DNA of 64,000 nucleotides from positions 248,001 through 312,000 of the forward strand of contig LATX02000197.1 of assembly GCA_001466705.2 (NCBI GenBank), given 5' to 3'. This document shows positions 9,516 to 22,581 of this stretch, piece after piece (positions within the stretch are counted from its first letter, which is position 1; every line of letters begins with the position of its first letter). Source of the stretch: Moniliophthora roreri. Lineage: Eukaryota > Basidiomycota > Agaricomycetes > Agaricales > Marasmiaceae. The position numbers were made by a program, and so were the translations under genes. The notes below the pieces were generated by a model. That model did not search any database and had not been told where the DNA came from. It saw nothing but the letters and a program-made list of their open reading frames with translations.

Positions 9516-10683
9516 TTACCACGCGTGGTGTCCCCCGCTGACCAAGATACTATAATTTGATTCAGTCGGTGTTGTGGTCTGGGTTGATGATGATGGACTC
9601 ACTCGCTTCCCGTACAAAAACTCGATGCATCGCTGGCGAGCCAAGCAACCACTCCTCTCAGCTCATCTGATCTCCCAATGCGGCCCATTGGATTCAAATT
9701 TGACCACTTTTCTAGTAGGTGTGGCTGGGTATCGAGATATGCTGCAGTCATCCTGCGGGATCGCTGTTTTAAGTTTGACGAGACTCTAGAAAGGGCAAGG
9801 TACGTACTTTGTGTATATGTGTCCCGGCGACAGAGTATTGACCCGAATATTCTCTTTCGCTAGCTCGCAAGCCATACTTCGCGCCATTTGCAGGACCGCT
9901 GATTTACTCGAGTTGTAGGACACCCAGGCATGGTCCTAGAATCCGGTTTCAGCTGTAAGAACGATAGATTCAAAGGGATCTCGCACTTACCCGATTCGTT
10001 ATTGTCCCACTCATCGACGCAATAAGAATGATACTTCCTGGGTTTCCAAACCTCCTCATCTGCCTGCCAGCAGCCTGCGCCGTGAAGAGTACCCCATTGA
10101 TATTAACATCCATAACATGTTGAAATTGTGACGCCGGATACTCCAAACAATCCGTGTTCGACTTGAGAACCCCCGCTGCAGCAATACACACGTCCATCCT
10201 GCCTTCCTTATCCCCAATTTCCTCGCCCCTCTTCCAAATCGCTTGTTGATCTCTCACGTCCACACTCATGTACTCCAGTCTCGATCCATTCTCCAACTTG
10301 TCAACAAACTCTTTCACAATCTGCCATTCTTCCGATGGCTCCTGGGGCAGGTCAAGGCAATAGATTGCACGAGCGCCTGCTTCGCAGAGTGCTAATGCCA
10401 TTTCGAGGCCTAGACCTCGGTTACCACCAGAGACGATACCCACACGATCGGTGAGTGCGAATTCGTCAAAGATCTTTGCTCGAGGTTTTGTTGATGTCGA
10501 AGGGTTTAGTTTGAGATCGTAGGCTGCTGCAACGCCTATAGGTGCAAGAGGAGATATAGATTGCTCTTTGGGAGGAGCGTGTAAGATGTGTTGGGTGGAG
10601 AACGCTCTGTGTACGGGTTTCAATGTTTGGAATAAAAGACCTCTTCTGAGGATAGTTGTTCGTGAAGCGTTGATGATGGACAT
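9516..10683 (-). CDS. Mitochondrial-type SDR (polyol dehydrogenase-like), tandem copy A
   Basis: Four exons: 9991-10683, 9808-9935, 9603-9752, 9516-9549; 334 residues. The N-terminus (MSIINASRTTILRRG) is Arg/Ser-rich like a mitochondrial presequence. The SDR core shows VSGGNRGLGLEMA (nucleotide binding), AAAGVL, IASMSG (catalytic Ser) and YNSSK (catalytic Tyr/Lys), then LSPGHIYTK, and ends GGHHAW. The family includes fungal mannitol, arabinitol and xylulose enzymes; the substrate cannot be read from sequence. Start is the first ATG; the frame upstream is open only from GTG. It is a tandem paralogue of the gene at 11089-12319 in the same orientation, and lacks that gene's first intron. Confidence 0.9.
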
Positions 10684-11088
10684 GTTGAGAAGAACGCGGG
10701 TGTACTCTGTCACTGAACTGTGAGCTCTTCATGTGCTGTCTTAAATAGCGTGAGTTTCGTTCTCAGACAGGTCATGAGTTCAATGTTCAGCACTTACGCC
10801 CTCAGCTGACCAGCTTGGGAATCGAAGAAGGCCAGTTCGTGGGTCAATGAACGTAATATAGACGATCCTTACTGATAACAAGAATAGGAATGAAAGAAGG
10901 AACTGGTGCGGGATGGAGAAGAGTGCGACATGATCATTGATGACACCGAATAGCCCCTATACTAAGATACTACGCTAACACCAAAACATGAATGAGAGAA
11001 GTCCGTGACTGTGTATTGTACAACAGCGTTGAGGGTATATGGCATTAAAACCCAGCGAAGAACCGTTAGAACTTGAAAGATCCCGAAT

Positions 11089-12319
11089 TTACCAAGCATG
11101 TTGACCGCCGTTGACAAGAATACTGATGAATGGTTAATATGTTATCGATGGATACAAGTAAGGTGACTCACTCGCTACCAGTGCAATAGCTAGAAGCATC
11201 GCTCGCTAACCAGGCGATGACACCCCTCATTTCATCGGGTCTAGCTAGGCGGCCCAGTGGGTTAAGGCTGGACCAGCGTTTCAACAAGGTAGGATCCGTA
11301 TCAAGGAATTTGGCAGTTAATCTAAGACACGCGTAAGGTGATTATGAAACTCCATTACCGAAACCGATGAGTCGCTACTCACTTGGTGTAAATGTGTCCA
11401 GGTGAGAGGGAATTGACCCGAATGCCGTCCCTGCCTAGTTCGCAAGCTAGACTGCGAGCCATTTGAATGACAGCAGATTTACTTGAATTATACGATATCC
11501 AGGCGTCGTCCTATCAGGATAATAAGCACCTCGTACCATTGGAGCCGGAGCACCTGGACACTCACCCGATTGGTTATACTTCCACTCATGGAGGCGATGA
11601 GGATGATACTTCCTTTGTTGCCAAATCGCTTCATCTGACGACCAGCTGCCTGAGCGGTGAACATGCATCCGTTCACGTTGATATCGATGACCTGAGGGGT
11701 TTTGTTAGCGAGACAGCGATATCTCTGATAACGAGCCACTCACCTCCTTGAATAGTTCTTCCGGATACTCCAGACAATCCATATCGCCCTTCAGAACGCC
11801 AGCAGCCGCAACACAGACATCCATCCTGCCTTCCTTGTCCCCAATCTCCTCTGCTCTCTTCCACATCTCCTTCTGCTTGGTGACATCGACGGTGATGTAC
11901 TCCAACCTAGAGCCATTCTCCAGCCTCTCCACGAACTTCTTGCATGCTAGCCAATCCTCAGAAGGAGCCTCGGCGATGTCGAGACAGTAAACAGCTCGGG
12001 CACCTGCTTCACAAAGGGTCAGAGCCATCTCGAGTCCGATACCCCTGTTACCACCAGAGACCATTGCGACGCGACCATCCAAACGGAACTCGTCAAAGAT
12101 TTTGGGTTTGACGGCGACCGAAGGGTCTACCATGGCGCGGCTGGCTGCGGCGACACCCAAAGGGGCCATGGGAGACGCTGATTGCTTCGAAGCATCACGA
12201 TATGGACTAATCGTGGAGAAGGAAGCAGGAATGAGGTATGCGTTGATCGATGGGAGGAGACGACGGGGCGTCTGTATCCGATTCGATCGGGAGAGGATAG
12301 TTTGTGCGGTGCGCAACAT
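11089..12319 (-). CDS. Mitochondrial-type SDR (polyol dehydrogenase-like), tandem copy B
   Basis: Five exons: 11744-12319, 11566-11691, 11383-11510, 11172-11321, 11089-11122; 337 residues. Same layout as copy A: presequence-like start ([16 protein letters not shown]), [30 protein letters not shown] and LSPGHIYTK. The last three exons (128, 150, 34 nt) have exactly the same lengths as those of copy A, so the pair arose by duplication with splice sites kept. It has one extra intron (11692-11743). ATG at 12317-12319 is the first Met after the start of the open frame. Confidence 0.9.
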
Positions 12320-14120
12320 GGAAGGCTGGGTGGTACTGAGGCCAAGGGAAGGCAGGCAAGAAAGCTGGTCTCGGAGCCCGTATTTTTCGTGACTTTATAC
12401 CCTACCAAGGCTGTTACACAACGTGATGATGTGTAAGACTGGAGTTATGTTGGAACAGGATACAGGCAAGGCCGCTATTGCCAGCCAATCGTTAAGCATG
12501 ATCTTTGGCGGATTGATGACGGTAATGGTGATTTCATAGATCCGTGTGGGTTGGTTATTCGGAATAGAGGCTTCGCGAGGTGCTCAGAGTGTACAGCGTA
12601 TTGTTTTGTTAAACTTGACCCGCCTGGCCCCGTAGTGAGATTAAAATCTTTTGGGGACAAGGTTTAGTTTCCTCCCTCCCCGATAGACCATCACAGTCTT
12701 GCCTTGGTTTTGTCATCGGCATGCACTCCAAGTCTCCAAAGTGACGCGGAGCTTCAAGTAAAGTGCTCTGGAGTGGTGTACGACATCATTTGCGGGCGTT
12801 GACTGGAGCATCAACTGGTAACCGATTCGGACAGGTTCGGACCTCTCGTCGCCTACGAGATACTAGATAGTAGTATCGGAACTTGATCTAGACCTTGAGA
12901 TTGTATTAAAGGTTTGCGCGATGTGTAAACAGAACATGTAAGACTCACTACAGGCCAATATGCCAGATTGGCGACCACAGTAGAACAGATTATCCAGATA
13001 GGTAGGAAGCTCGGCAGTAGAACTGGCTTTCACTATCGGCGGACCATTTCCGAAACATGTAGATTGTTGAGAAACCTGAGGCCTGGGGTACGACTGAATC
13101 AGCAGAACCTTGAAATGTTCCAAAGGGGACTGTATTGTTGAGTAAAATGATAGTAGAAAAAGTTGAACGCAAGGATTGCTGTAAAGAGTAGTCCTACGGA
13201 AATGCCCGAGCTCTCCATGCGCCCAAGTTCTGAAGCTCTGAAACTTGGTTCTATATGCTAGCTAGCGGTTGATCATGTATCTGGGTGCTCTCAAACAGGA
13301 ACTCTTAGAATTTTTCTAATGCTAGCTAGGGTGCAAGCAGGGTGCAAGCAGTCCAGTCGCTCGGTATGGCGACCTCATTGGCCCATGGACTACTATCACA
13401 ACTGGTGTATATTTTCCCCTTGCAAGAGTTTCAAAACTTTTCACTAACTAACGTTCATCAGGCTCCATCACCATTCTAGATGTGGTGGGTGTCATTTCTT
13501 ACAAAGTCCACTCGTACTCATTCTTTACAAAGTTTATCAGCCATCTTTGCAACTCTGCCACCCATCCATATGTATTTCGCCACCGGTTTTTGCTTCAAAT
13601 TATTGTCATCATTCACGCGTTCATGATTGATGCAATGTGTAACACGGCCTTTTCCTGCTTCGCACTTGGAATAATAAATCATCAAGCGATGGCTTGGAGC
13701 AATGCTCTTGTCCTTGGGTTCCTATTTGCTGGCCTCTGTGATATGATTACCACGCTACGAACGGTTCACACTCGTCGTGCAATGATGTGGAGGGACACTG
13801 GAGATATCTGGAAAGCTGGAGGAGAGAGGCTCGTCTCGGGTGTAATAGTATTGGGGATCCCATGCAACAAAACTATATCATTCTTGTATTTCTACCATCC
13901 ATGTATATCTCCCGCTCGAGAGTCAGTCCCCGAGATATCTCTATATTTGGACATTTTTCGCCGAATAACTGCGTAAACTTCGGAAATTGGCCGTGGAAAA
14001 AATTTGACGTGTCTGCCACGTCCCCCTGGACGCAACAAGTGCTCGAATTTTTTTGAAACCTTGTCCGTCAAACACGTAGATGCCAGCTTATACTCCTTAA
14101 TCCTCCCTCACTAATTCACC
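12320..14120. other. 1.8 kb without a firmly supported gene
   Basis: The left part is the upstream region of the minus-strand SDR. The only notable frame is 13482-13976 (+), about 164 codons with hydrophobic stretches (LLQIIVIIHAF, ALVLGFLFAGL). It has no ATG start and could be an exon of a small membrane protein (an acceptor-like CATCAG lies at 13460), but I match it to no family. A direct repeat of GGGTGCAAGCA occurs around 13329-13350. Nothing else was seen. Confidence 0.4.
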
Positions 14121-17100
14121 ATGCATCTGTTTCACGTCTGGAGTTTTCTTTCTCTTCTCTCACTACTTCCATCTTCAGTACTCGGTGCTGTACTCGCGAT
14201 TGATTATGGTTCCGACTGGATTAAAGCGTCTTTAATGAAACCCGGTGTTCCTTTCGATGTTTTACTCAACAAGGACTCGAAGCGGAAGATACAAGCGTCA
14301 GTGGCATGGAAGAAATCCGACCGTTTATTCGGAGGGGATGCTTTCAATATTGTGCGTACCTTTTTGAATTACATGAACATTGTCATTGACTTGATTTCAG
14401 GCGTCGCGATTTCCTGGAGACTCTTTCTCATCTTTAAAGCTCCTCCAAGCTGCTCCTTATGACTCGGAGATCGTGTCATATTTCTCGACAATTTCCTCAG
14501 CCGAACTCTCAGAAACTTCACGTCAAACGGTTGCACTCAAACAAAGTGACGGCACGGAATGGTCGGTGGAAGAACTCATCGCCATGCAATTCGGTTACAT
14601 CAAATCTCTCGCAGAATCTGTGGCAGAGGAGAAGGTCACCGACGTTGTTGTCACGGTTCCTCCGTACTACACGCAATTCGAGCGGGACGCCGTTGCAGAC
14701 GCGATAGAAATTTCCGGGTTACGCACATTGGCGCTAGTCCATGACGGTACTGCTGTAGCGGTGAATTATGCCATGACGAGATCGTTCCCGACGCCAGAAT
14801 ACCATGTTATTTATGATGCTGGTGCTTCCTCGATTCGCGCGACTGTGGTTCAGCTCAGTACGGACCATAAGACGACTCCTCCAGGAACACAGATCGTCAC
14901 CAAGGGGGTTGGTTATGATAGAAAGGTTGGGGGTACGGAGCTGGATCGCCGTCTGCGCGAGATTTTGGCGGATGCTTTCATTGGCAAGCACCACAAGGAT
15001 ATTCGCAAGGACAGACGTGGGATGACCAAGTTGTGGAAAGAGGCGGGTCGGGTGAAGGCTATTCTAAGTGCCAACACGGAGGCCATGTCAACGGTGAGTG
15101 ATATAATTCTAGTTTTCACTCTAGGCGTCTCAATGTTCTGTATTCAGGTTGAAAGTCTCGCATTTGACATTGACTTTAAGAGCAAAGTCACAAGAGCTCA
15201 ATTTGAGGCTGCTTGCGAGGATTTGAAGCCTCGTTATGCCCAACCCATTCTCGACGCTCTCGCACAGGCTGGATTGACATTGGTATGTCCGCCAACTCCC
15301 AAGTCCTTGAACCATGTTAACAGATACTGGTCAGGATAACATTACATCTGTAATTTACACCGGAGGAGCAACTAGAACGCCGATGATTCAAGCTGCTGTA
15401 AAGGCAGTAGTCGGAGAGTATGTTTGCGCGACATCCAATGACATTCTCATTCTGACAGCGTGTCTCTAGGGAAAAGATTGCCATGAACGTGAACGCGGAC
15501 GAGGCTGCGGTACTTGGTGAGGCGATGAAAGCTCCTACTATCCTAACATCTTGCTGACACCATTCTAGGCGCCGCTCTCCATGGCGCAAGTCTGAGCCGT
15601 CAGTTCAAGACAAAGAATATTCAGATCTCTGATATCAGCATTCATGACGTGCAAGCCTCTTACTTGGCGGCTAGCACGTCCGACTCGGCCAAACCCCGAA
15701 CCATCACCAGCCTCATCTTCCCCTCTGGATCCAAAGTCGGAACCAAGAAGACTTTGACATTCAAGCGCAAGGACGACTTTTCGATATTTTTCGACTACAA
15801 GAACGAGCCTTCTCCGTAAGTGTCTAGAAGCTGCGGTGTACGTACGAAATACTAATCTAATCGAATGCAGCGGATTCCCAACGAAGTTCCTTGAAGTCGA
15901 CATCACTGGCGTCGCTGAAGCGTTGGCCAACTTGACAGAGAGAGGAGCAATCGACCCAGTCGTGAAGGCAACCGTCAAGCTCTCAGAATCTGGCTTTGTC
16001 TCTGTCACCGACGCTGTCGCGTACGGAGACATCAAAGATGAATCTCTCACTGGTATGTTTCTACTCACCAATTTCGCAAGTCGATGTTGAATCATAATTC
16101 AGGCAAAATCAAAGGATTGTTCGGCGCCGGTAGCTCAAGTGCACCAGAGACGGAAGAAACACCCGTTACTGAGAATGACCCACCTCGCGACCCACAATCG
16201 TCGTCAGAGTCGTCGTCTTCGGCTTCCGAGACAGCTTCCGAACCCGCCTCGTCTTCCGCATCCGGTGCTTCAGCCTCTCCCCCAGCGGCTGCTGAGAAGA
16301 AGAAGATCACTGAAAAGGACAAGACGATTGCTTTGGGGATCACCGTCCACTTCCCGACCATTCCTCCTATGACCGTCGAGGAGAAGCAGAAGGCCCGAAG
16401 CAGGTATGTCTCGATGTTATCTTTCGCGTATACCCAGTCTGGACAACATTCTGTAGGCTCCGTGCAATCGACGCAGATGAAGCTGCAAAGAACCGCAAGG
16501 AGGAAGCACGCAACACTTTGGAGAGCTACCTCTATCGTCTGAGAGATCTCCTTGATGAAGAGAACAAGGACACACCATTCAAACAGTGCTCCCAGCCATC
16601 GGAGAGGGCCAAGCTCACGGAGAAGATGGAGGAAACTTTCTCTTGGTTACATGATAAGGGCGACATTGCTGAAACTTCGCAACTTTTGGATAAGAGGATC
16701 GCCTTGGAGTAAGTGTCTCCTTTCATTTGCTGGCAATCGATTCTAACTTTTTCTTGTCACGTAGGTCCCTTGAGAGGCCTGTTATCCATCGTTACCAGGA
16801 AATCGAGCAGTTCCCTCAGGCGTTGAACAATAGCCAGATGTGGAACTGGAGTACGCGGTTATTCTTGACCGAAGCCAAAGCCAACCTTACTGCCGAAGAA
16901 GCAGCTGGTCTCCCCTCCAAGTGGACCAAAGATGAACTCGACGCATTAGAGAAGACACTCAAGGAACATGAGACATGGCTCAACATCTGGGTGGAAAAGC
17001 AAAAGTCGGTCAAGTCTTGGGAAGATCCTGTCATTGAGACAACGGAGATGAGAGCAAGGGCCAAGGTTCTGGAACAGCACTTGCAAAAGTTGATGAGGAG

Positions 17101-17284
17101 GAAGGTGCCAAAGGTGAAAAAGACGAGCTCGTCCGCTAGCAGTACTCCAGCCACTGAGGCGACGGATGCCGCCAAGGACGACACCACTACACTGCCGCCG
17201 GAAATGGAACAGTCGATACCAGAGCAGGATGGTCCACAGGAACAGATCCCGATACAGCCTGCCAAGCCCCACGACGAGTTGTAG
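14121..17284 (+). CDS. LHS1: ER-lumenal Hsp70-like chaperone / nucleotide exchange factor (GRP170 type)
   Basis: Ten exons: 14121-14351, 14401-15093, 15148-15282, 15335-15417, 15470-15516, 15569-15815, 15871-16052, 16103-16403, 16457-16708, 16765-17284; 896 residues. A signal peptide (LSLLSLLPSSVLGAV) precedes the Hsp70 ATPase domain (LAIDYGSDWIK; VVVTVPPYYTQFERDAV; YDAGASSIRATVV; IYTGGATRTPMI). A long Ser/Glu/Pro acidic insert (about 16140-16310) and a helical C-terminal region follow, and the protein ends HDEL, the ER retrieval signal. This is the Lhs1/HYOU1 layout. The protein exchanges nucleotide on Kar2/BiP and aids translocation and folding in the ER lumen. Confidence 0.95.
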
Positions 17285-17913
17285 ATGTAGAGATATATGT
17301 AGCCCAAAACGGAACATAGATGACAGGACTTTTTTTATTCCTCGGATGAAGGCTTTCAAATAATCTCCGCGACCAGTATTGATGGATGCGCAATTTGAGC
17401 AATTTATGGCGAATCAACATGGTGAATCAATCGTTCGTCAAAACAAAATGATATTTCTCTCAGAAAGTCGTCGGATTCGACGAACGAGAAACAAAACCTT
17501 ACGGGAAGTCATCCAATGTATTTATATGGTATGTGGATCATAGCCAAATCTTGTAGCCGGGAAACGGAAGAGACCGAATGAAAAAAAAGGAAACATTGGG
17601 CAGCAATTCATGCATCACCCGTAACCTTCAACATCCCGCACAGTTTCAAACTGCAGTGAGACAAGAAATATTTCTTACTGTACGAGTGCGACTAGTGCTC
17701 CTGCACTGTTGCAATGCGGCACATACTATTAGTACACGTAGCTTCCAATATCACCGTTTTAAGTCGACCAGCGTTGAACCTTTATTATTGAACCACACAA
17801 AGAGAGAAAAAAGAACATTGAGGGAAAATCAAAATTCGTACGGTGTCATGAAGAGTGAGACTGTTCAGAATGAATCCTCGTTTATCGATTCAATCTCGAG
17901 GCCAGACCATTCA
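17285..17913. other. Convergent 3' region of LHS1 and the aquaglyceroporin
   Basis: 629 bp between two stops on opposite strands. It presumably holds both 3' UTRs; no gene or structured element was recognised. Confidence 0.5.
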
Positions 17914-19430
17914 TTATACAACGTCGTCTGCCTCATGATCAAGTATCATTGGTGTTTGAGCCCCACTGAAAGCACAATGAGTAACCAGGGAGATAGAAAC
18001 GACAGAGACCTTACCTCCGGTTGAAAATGCTTTCCTCGCCATTGAAGAGGAGGATGTCGTAAAAGCAGGTGGCAGCCATAGCACCTAAAAATGGTGCCAT
18101 GATGGGGCACCAGATCCAGTATTGGCTAGGATGACAAAAAGGTCAGTCGACGAATCAATAGTAGCCATAATGACCAACTTTCTGAAAGTGTATACAGCTG
18201 AACCGTAACCGACCATCGAAGTCAGGATTCGAGGGCCCAAGTCGCGTGCTGGGTTAATCGCAAAACCTGTCAAGTCGCAATGATAGGTGGGTGATTGAGT
18301 TATAGATTGGATAGGAAGTGACCCTACCAGTTTCCATACCAAGACAGGCGGCAATGCCAAGTGTCAAGATGAATATAACTAATGGAAGAAGACCATATGG
18401 AGGAGGAGAGTTGCGCTTGTCTGTGACTGCGAGGATGACAAGAAGCAAGATGGCCGTTGCAAGGAACTCGGAAAAGAAGCAAGAGACATTCGTCAAGTAG
18501 TCGGCCTTTATGGAAGGATATGCATGTCAGTACCGATCCACCGACTACGGGTGTAATCTTACCGCAAAGGTACCGAAAAACCCGGCAGTTGCGAGTGTAC
18601 GAACTCCCCGGCCGCCCTCGAAAATATCGATGGCATGGAAGTAGTTTGCATAAACTATTGCCGCGCCTACTATTCCTCCTAATAGCTGTGAAATCATATA
18701 GACTATGAGATGAACGTGTGAGACGTCACACATGCTTCAGGAAAGTAAAACCTCACCTGGCACCTTCCTCCAAGGGAAGCCACGGAAGATAGCCAAGGAC
18801 AGAGTTACCTATCTCCAGGTCAGCGTCATTAGATGACGAATGAATGTGTTATACTGCGTACTGCTGGATTGACGTGCCCACCAGAGATACCGGCACTGAC
18901 CCAAACGCCAATTGAGAGTCCTGTATTTGGATAGTTAGTATATAAATCGGACGATTGAGCATCGAACACGAACCAACTGCCCACCCAAAACTGACGGATA
19001 GGTAGTCCTGAGAGGAGATTAGTGCGTGTAAGTGACGAGGAATAAGGACCTACTCCTTTGGGTGAGGCAGCGACACCGGGGTTGCTCGAGAGCCCGACTT
19101 GACAGTTGACACCACTACCAAAGATGACTACGACAATGATTTAACTCTGCAACAGCCTCGATATTCGGTAGCTTACCTAGCAACATGACACCGGTGAACT
19201 CTGCGGCCGCCTCTCTAATCATTTGCCTGCAGAATTAGTCAGTTACGTCGTCTCATGAAAAGCAATCAGATCGCCGACCGATATTTCCACCACCAGTTCT
19301 GCTCAATAGGCTGTTGGTGCATGGTAGGGACTGTTTCTCTATGGATGGGACGCTCCATCTTCATGGGAGGGGTCATTTGGTTGCGCACGTTCTCGTTGGA
19401 GGAGGAAGGGGAGACTCTAGCGTTAGACAT
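17914..19430 (-). CDS. Aquaglyceroporin (MIP family channel)
   Basis: Eleven exons: 19279-19430, 19177-19226, 19054-19127, 18974-19007, 18862-18920, 18757-18808, 18563-18702, 18328-18505, 18179-18266, 18015-18125, 17914-17965; 329 residues. Both pore half-helix motifs are present: [10 protein letters not shown] and [12 protein letters not shown]. The Asp after the second NPAR is the signature of glycerol-conducting members. Six hydrophobic spans can be followed (for example [15 protein letters not shown] and [14 protein letters not shown]). The polar N-terminal tail starts [11 protein letters not shown]; the C-terminus ends EADDVV. It would move glycerol or water across the plasma or an internal membrane. 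Confidence 0.93.
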
Positions 19431-19558
19431 CGTGAGATAGCGTAGCGAGGAGAAGAGGAAGGAGGAAGGGGAGAAGACGAAACGAGAAGAAAAGAAGAGT
19501 TGGAACCTCAAGAGAAATGCTACTGCTGAGAGCTGCTCTATACTTTTCCATCTATTAT

Positions 19559-19567
19559 CCTTTTATA
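19559..19567 (-). promoter_or_regulatory. TATA box of the aquaglyceroporin gene
   Basis: On the minus strand TATAAAAGG lies about 130 bp upstream of the ATG, with a pyrimidine/purine-biased stretch between, as in fungal promoters. Confidence 0.5.
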
Positions 19568-20351
19568 CGACAAAGCACTACCTTACGACAGACCACATTG
19601 AGTTCAGCATGTCGTGCGGTAGCCTCGTGTCGACAGAGGACTTACGTGATGATTGGAAGAGATGAAGGCTTCTCGGTCGTAGATTTGCTTTGGATTTGCA
19701 TTGCTTGCTCCAGCCGTAGTACCGGCACCGCAGGAACGAAGCTCCAAGACTCTAGTCATCTGTTGTATTCTCATGTACGAAATAAGAGTTTGAAGCCGAA
19801 GTAGTCTTCCGAGAAGACCAAGAATTTGCCATTGGAACGAGGTGATTGGATGAAGTAGTTGGGAGTTAGTATTGATAGGGCGGCTGCAGTTGGTTCTGGG
19901 TTCAATTCGACCATGTAAGTTCAAATGCAATCATTCGAGATCAGTGCCATCACAAGAAGAGTGGTGCGCAGAGAATGTTGTTGTCCAAGAGCATAGGTAG
20001 TTTATTCATAGAGCGCTTTGATTGGCCTTGATACCATCCCGAGAGTAGCACATCAGTGGTCCTATGAGGTGGAGTAGAGTGCCAGTGGTGAATGGTGTGC
20101 AACAAAAAGAGCAAGCCGCGAGCGAGCCGGTCAAGTCACCGGATCCGTCAAAGAGAAGTGAGATAGAATTCCATAGCTAGATACCATATGCAATGTTCAG
20201 TGTCAAGACATGTTGACTCTGCAACAACGGGAACGGACGAAGAACTGAATAGATGTACTTGATACGACCTGAAGGGAAGGTGGCATTTTATTTGCTGCCA
20301 CGTTCCAGCCGCGTGACGCGTTACATTCCGATTCGTTCCTTCACTCGCAGG
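19568..20351. other. Intergenic region, no gene recognised
   Basis: About 780 bp between the divergent aquaglyceroporin and MYND genes. Small open frames on both strands lack motifs. It probably holds both promoters. Confidence 0.5.
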
Positions 20352-22381
20352 ATGGTACTGACAGTGAAATCTGTCCAAGTAAGGATGAAATACATCGCTA
20401 AAATATGCGTGAATTGATCAGAGATTATAGTCTCTTCCTATACCAGATCTCAAAATCAAGGCTTCATCAGGATCCCCAGCTGCTCTATTCGAACTTGGTA
20501 GACGTGCATCGCAGAGACCTCACCTCTTGGTGGAGGTCCTACCAATTTTCCTCAACCATCTCTCTTCACCTCCAGACTTCTCTACCCTAAAAGAGTCGCA
20601 AAGGGACGAACGCATTGCAGCCGCGCGTCATGCAATCATTGCTTTGACAGAGGCGTTCTCCAAGGACGCATTTCGCGTTCCACAAGTGCTAGAAGAAATT
20701 GAAAAAGGCTGGAATCATCTTCAAAACTGGATATCCTTCCTCTCCGACACGTACATCCTTACAGATTCCTCTGCATTTGCATCTTTGCCACTTCTATCCG
20801 ACGAAGATCGCGACAAACTTCATCTTGTTCTTGCGCGATTCTTGTACCCATTCACATCTTTGCGGCGCACGGCGCGCCTCTTGACCCATGAGTCCAACTG
20901 TTTCTCCATCGCAATCCGTCTTTACTTGATAGGAGCCCAGAATCCGCCCTTCTCATTAACCGGAAATAAGACGCATGATGATATCCTTCTATATTGCTCT
21001 CGTATATTCGATGGAATGCAGAAGCAACCGGCTTCAGGCGTCGATTACGTGGACTGGCCGAACACAATCCTGATGACACTCAACAACGCGTCCCCTTCCC
21101 TCACATCTGGTATCATCCAACGGATCGTTTACGAAATATCCAGACCGTCCTCGGAAGACTTCAACTTTCCGTCACTGAAGCTAGCATTGACAATGTTTAT
21201 CAATCTTGCTATGAATCCGATACGGTTCAATTGGGCATGCATCCAAAGAAGATCGATTTATTGGGTCTGCCTGACGATGCGTCGGATATCTGGGCGACGA
21301 GCCAGATTTCACGAACAAGATGTCGCAGATTGTCTCAAAGTTTGCGCCACGTACCTCGAAAGGACATTTCAGGATTTTGGTCACGCTGCAGTCGTAGAGG
21401 CACTCCGGGCAAGATTGCTATCGACGCTCTTGAAATCAGCCGACTTCATCCCCGTGGACCAGAAGAACCTAATGTCCATGATTCCCTCGTCCTTGGCCAC
21501 CACATACAAGAGCCTGCTGCATATCATCGCTGGTTTTTCGATGTACTATTCAGTGTCGACGGTCTTGAGGAAGAGTCTACGGATTGTACTCGAAAGGCAC
21601 CACGACGAGCGCAGCAAATCCAAAGCCTTAAGTTCGGACTTCAAACTGTTCATGAAGACGATGGATGATAGGCTATTTTTGGGATACTATTCATGGGGTA
21701 TGCACGGCATGAATTACTGCGTCTATGCCAAAGTAAGTAGACATAGTACTTGCGATGACAGTGTCCTGACCCCACTTCACAGTGCCCAATGCCAGCACAT
21801 GCCTCTTCTGTAACGAAACGGATCCCAATGTTTCGTTGTTCAGGGTGCAGCTTGGCATATTATTGCTCTGCAGAGTGTCAACGACTTGATTGGACTCTGG
21901 GACACCAAATTAAGTGCAGAAGTATTCAGAATGTTCCAACTCACAAATTCGGTATGAACACCTCAATATCCTTTTTCGCACCTTCCGCTAGACTCATCTA
22001 CCTCGCTTCTCAGTCCCTGGCCTTCGTTTGGCCCCATCTATTGATGCCCGCGATTTGCGCTTCATCAGCTGGCTCATTCAGCAATACATACTCCAATTGC
22101 GGCCGACGTTGCTCGCCCAACAATCAAAATATCGAGTGAAATCAGATTTGCCATCGTCTGAACCCCTGGTATCTGTGCTGAATTACATCGAGTTTCCTTG
22201 CAAGGTTGATACAATCACGGGTATGAAGGCAAGGAAGCGGGTACCAAATGAGAACTGGGACTCTTTACTTGTCAAGGCTCAGGAGAACGTTGGCAAGGAA
22301 CCTTTGGTACTAGCGTTCATTCCAGACCGTAGTCATGAGCCTCATATATGGGTTGGTTTTGGAAGGATCGTTGCTTCATAA
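20352..22381 (+). CDS. MYND zinc-finger protein, tandem copy A (intact)
   Basis: Four exons: 20352-20378, 20431-21732, 21783-21951, 22014-22381; 621 residues. Most of the protein is a helical region of unknown function (for example SLKLALTMFINLAMN and RRSIYWVCLTMRRISG). The MYND finger near residue 450 keeps its Cys/His pattern: FRCSGCSLAYYC, then CQRLDW, then GHQIKC. MYND fingers bind proline-rich partner peptides; no SET domain is seen, so this is not an obvious methyltransferase. The tiny first exon (9 codons) is supported by the same arrangement in copy B. Confidence 0.85.
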
Positions 22382-22581
22382 CTATTTGATTGTGCTATAT
22401 CTATGAAAATTGTAACCACACCTGTACCTTTTGGTCACAGCGGCTTCGTGAAAGAAGGCGTGGGATGTTGCCACGTTGCCTAGTCGCGCAGTGTCACATC
22501 ACCTGTTCGTTATTATTATTTTTTCTCCTTGATGTGCGCTGTCTGCCAACATTGTGGATTGTTCAACAAATTGCCCAGAAC

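Noticed and set aside
9478..9560. tRNA-like look of the stretch near 9500
   Set aside because: It is the last exon and intron of the minus-strand SDR; no cloverleaf or T-loop consensus.
13482..13976. Hydrophobic 164-codon frame
   Set aside because: No ATG start, no clear splice partners and no family; kept only as a note in the intergenic entry.
20994..21668. 224-codon plus-strand open frame in another frame of the MYND gene
   Set aside because: The frame of the MYND gene is conserved in the tandem copy and this one is not.
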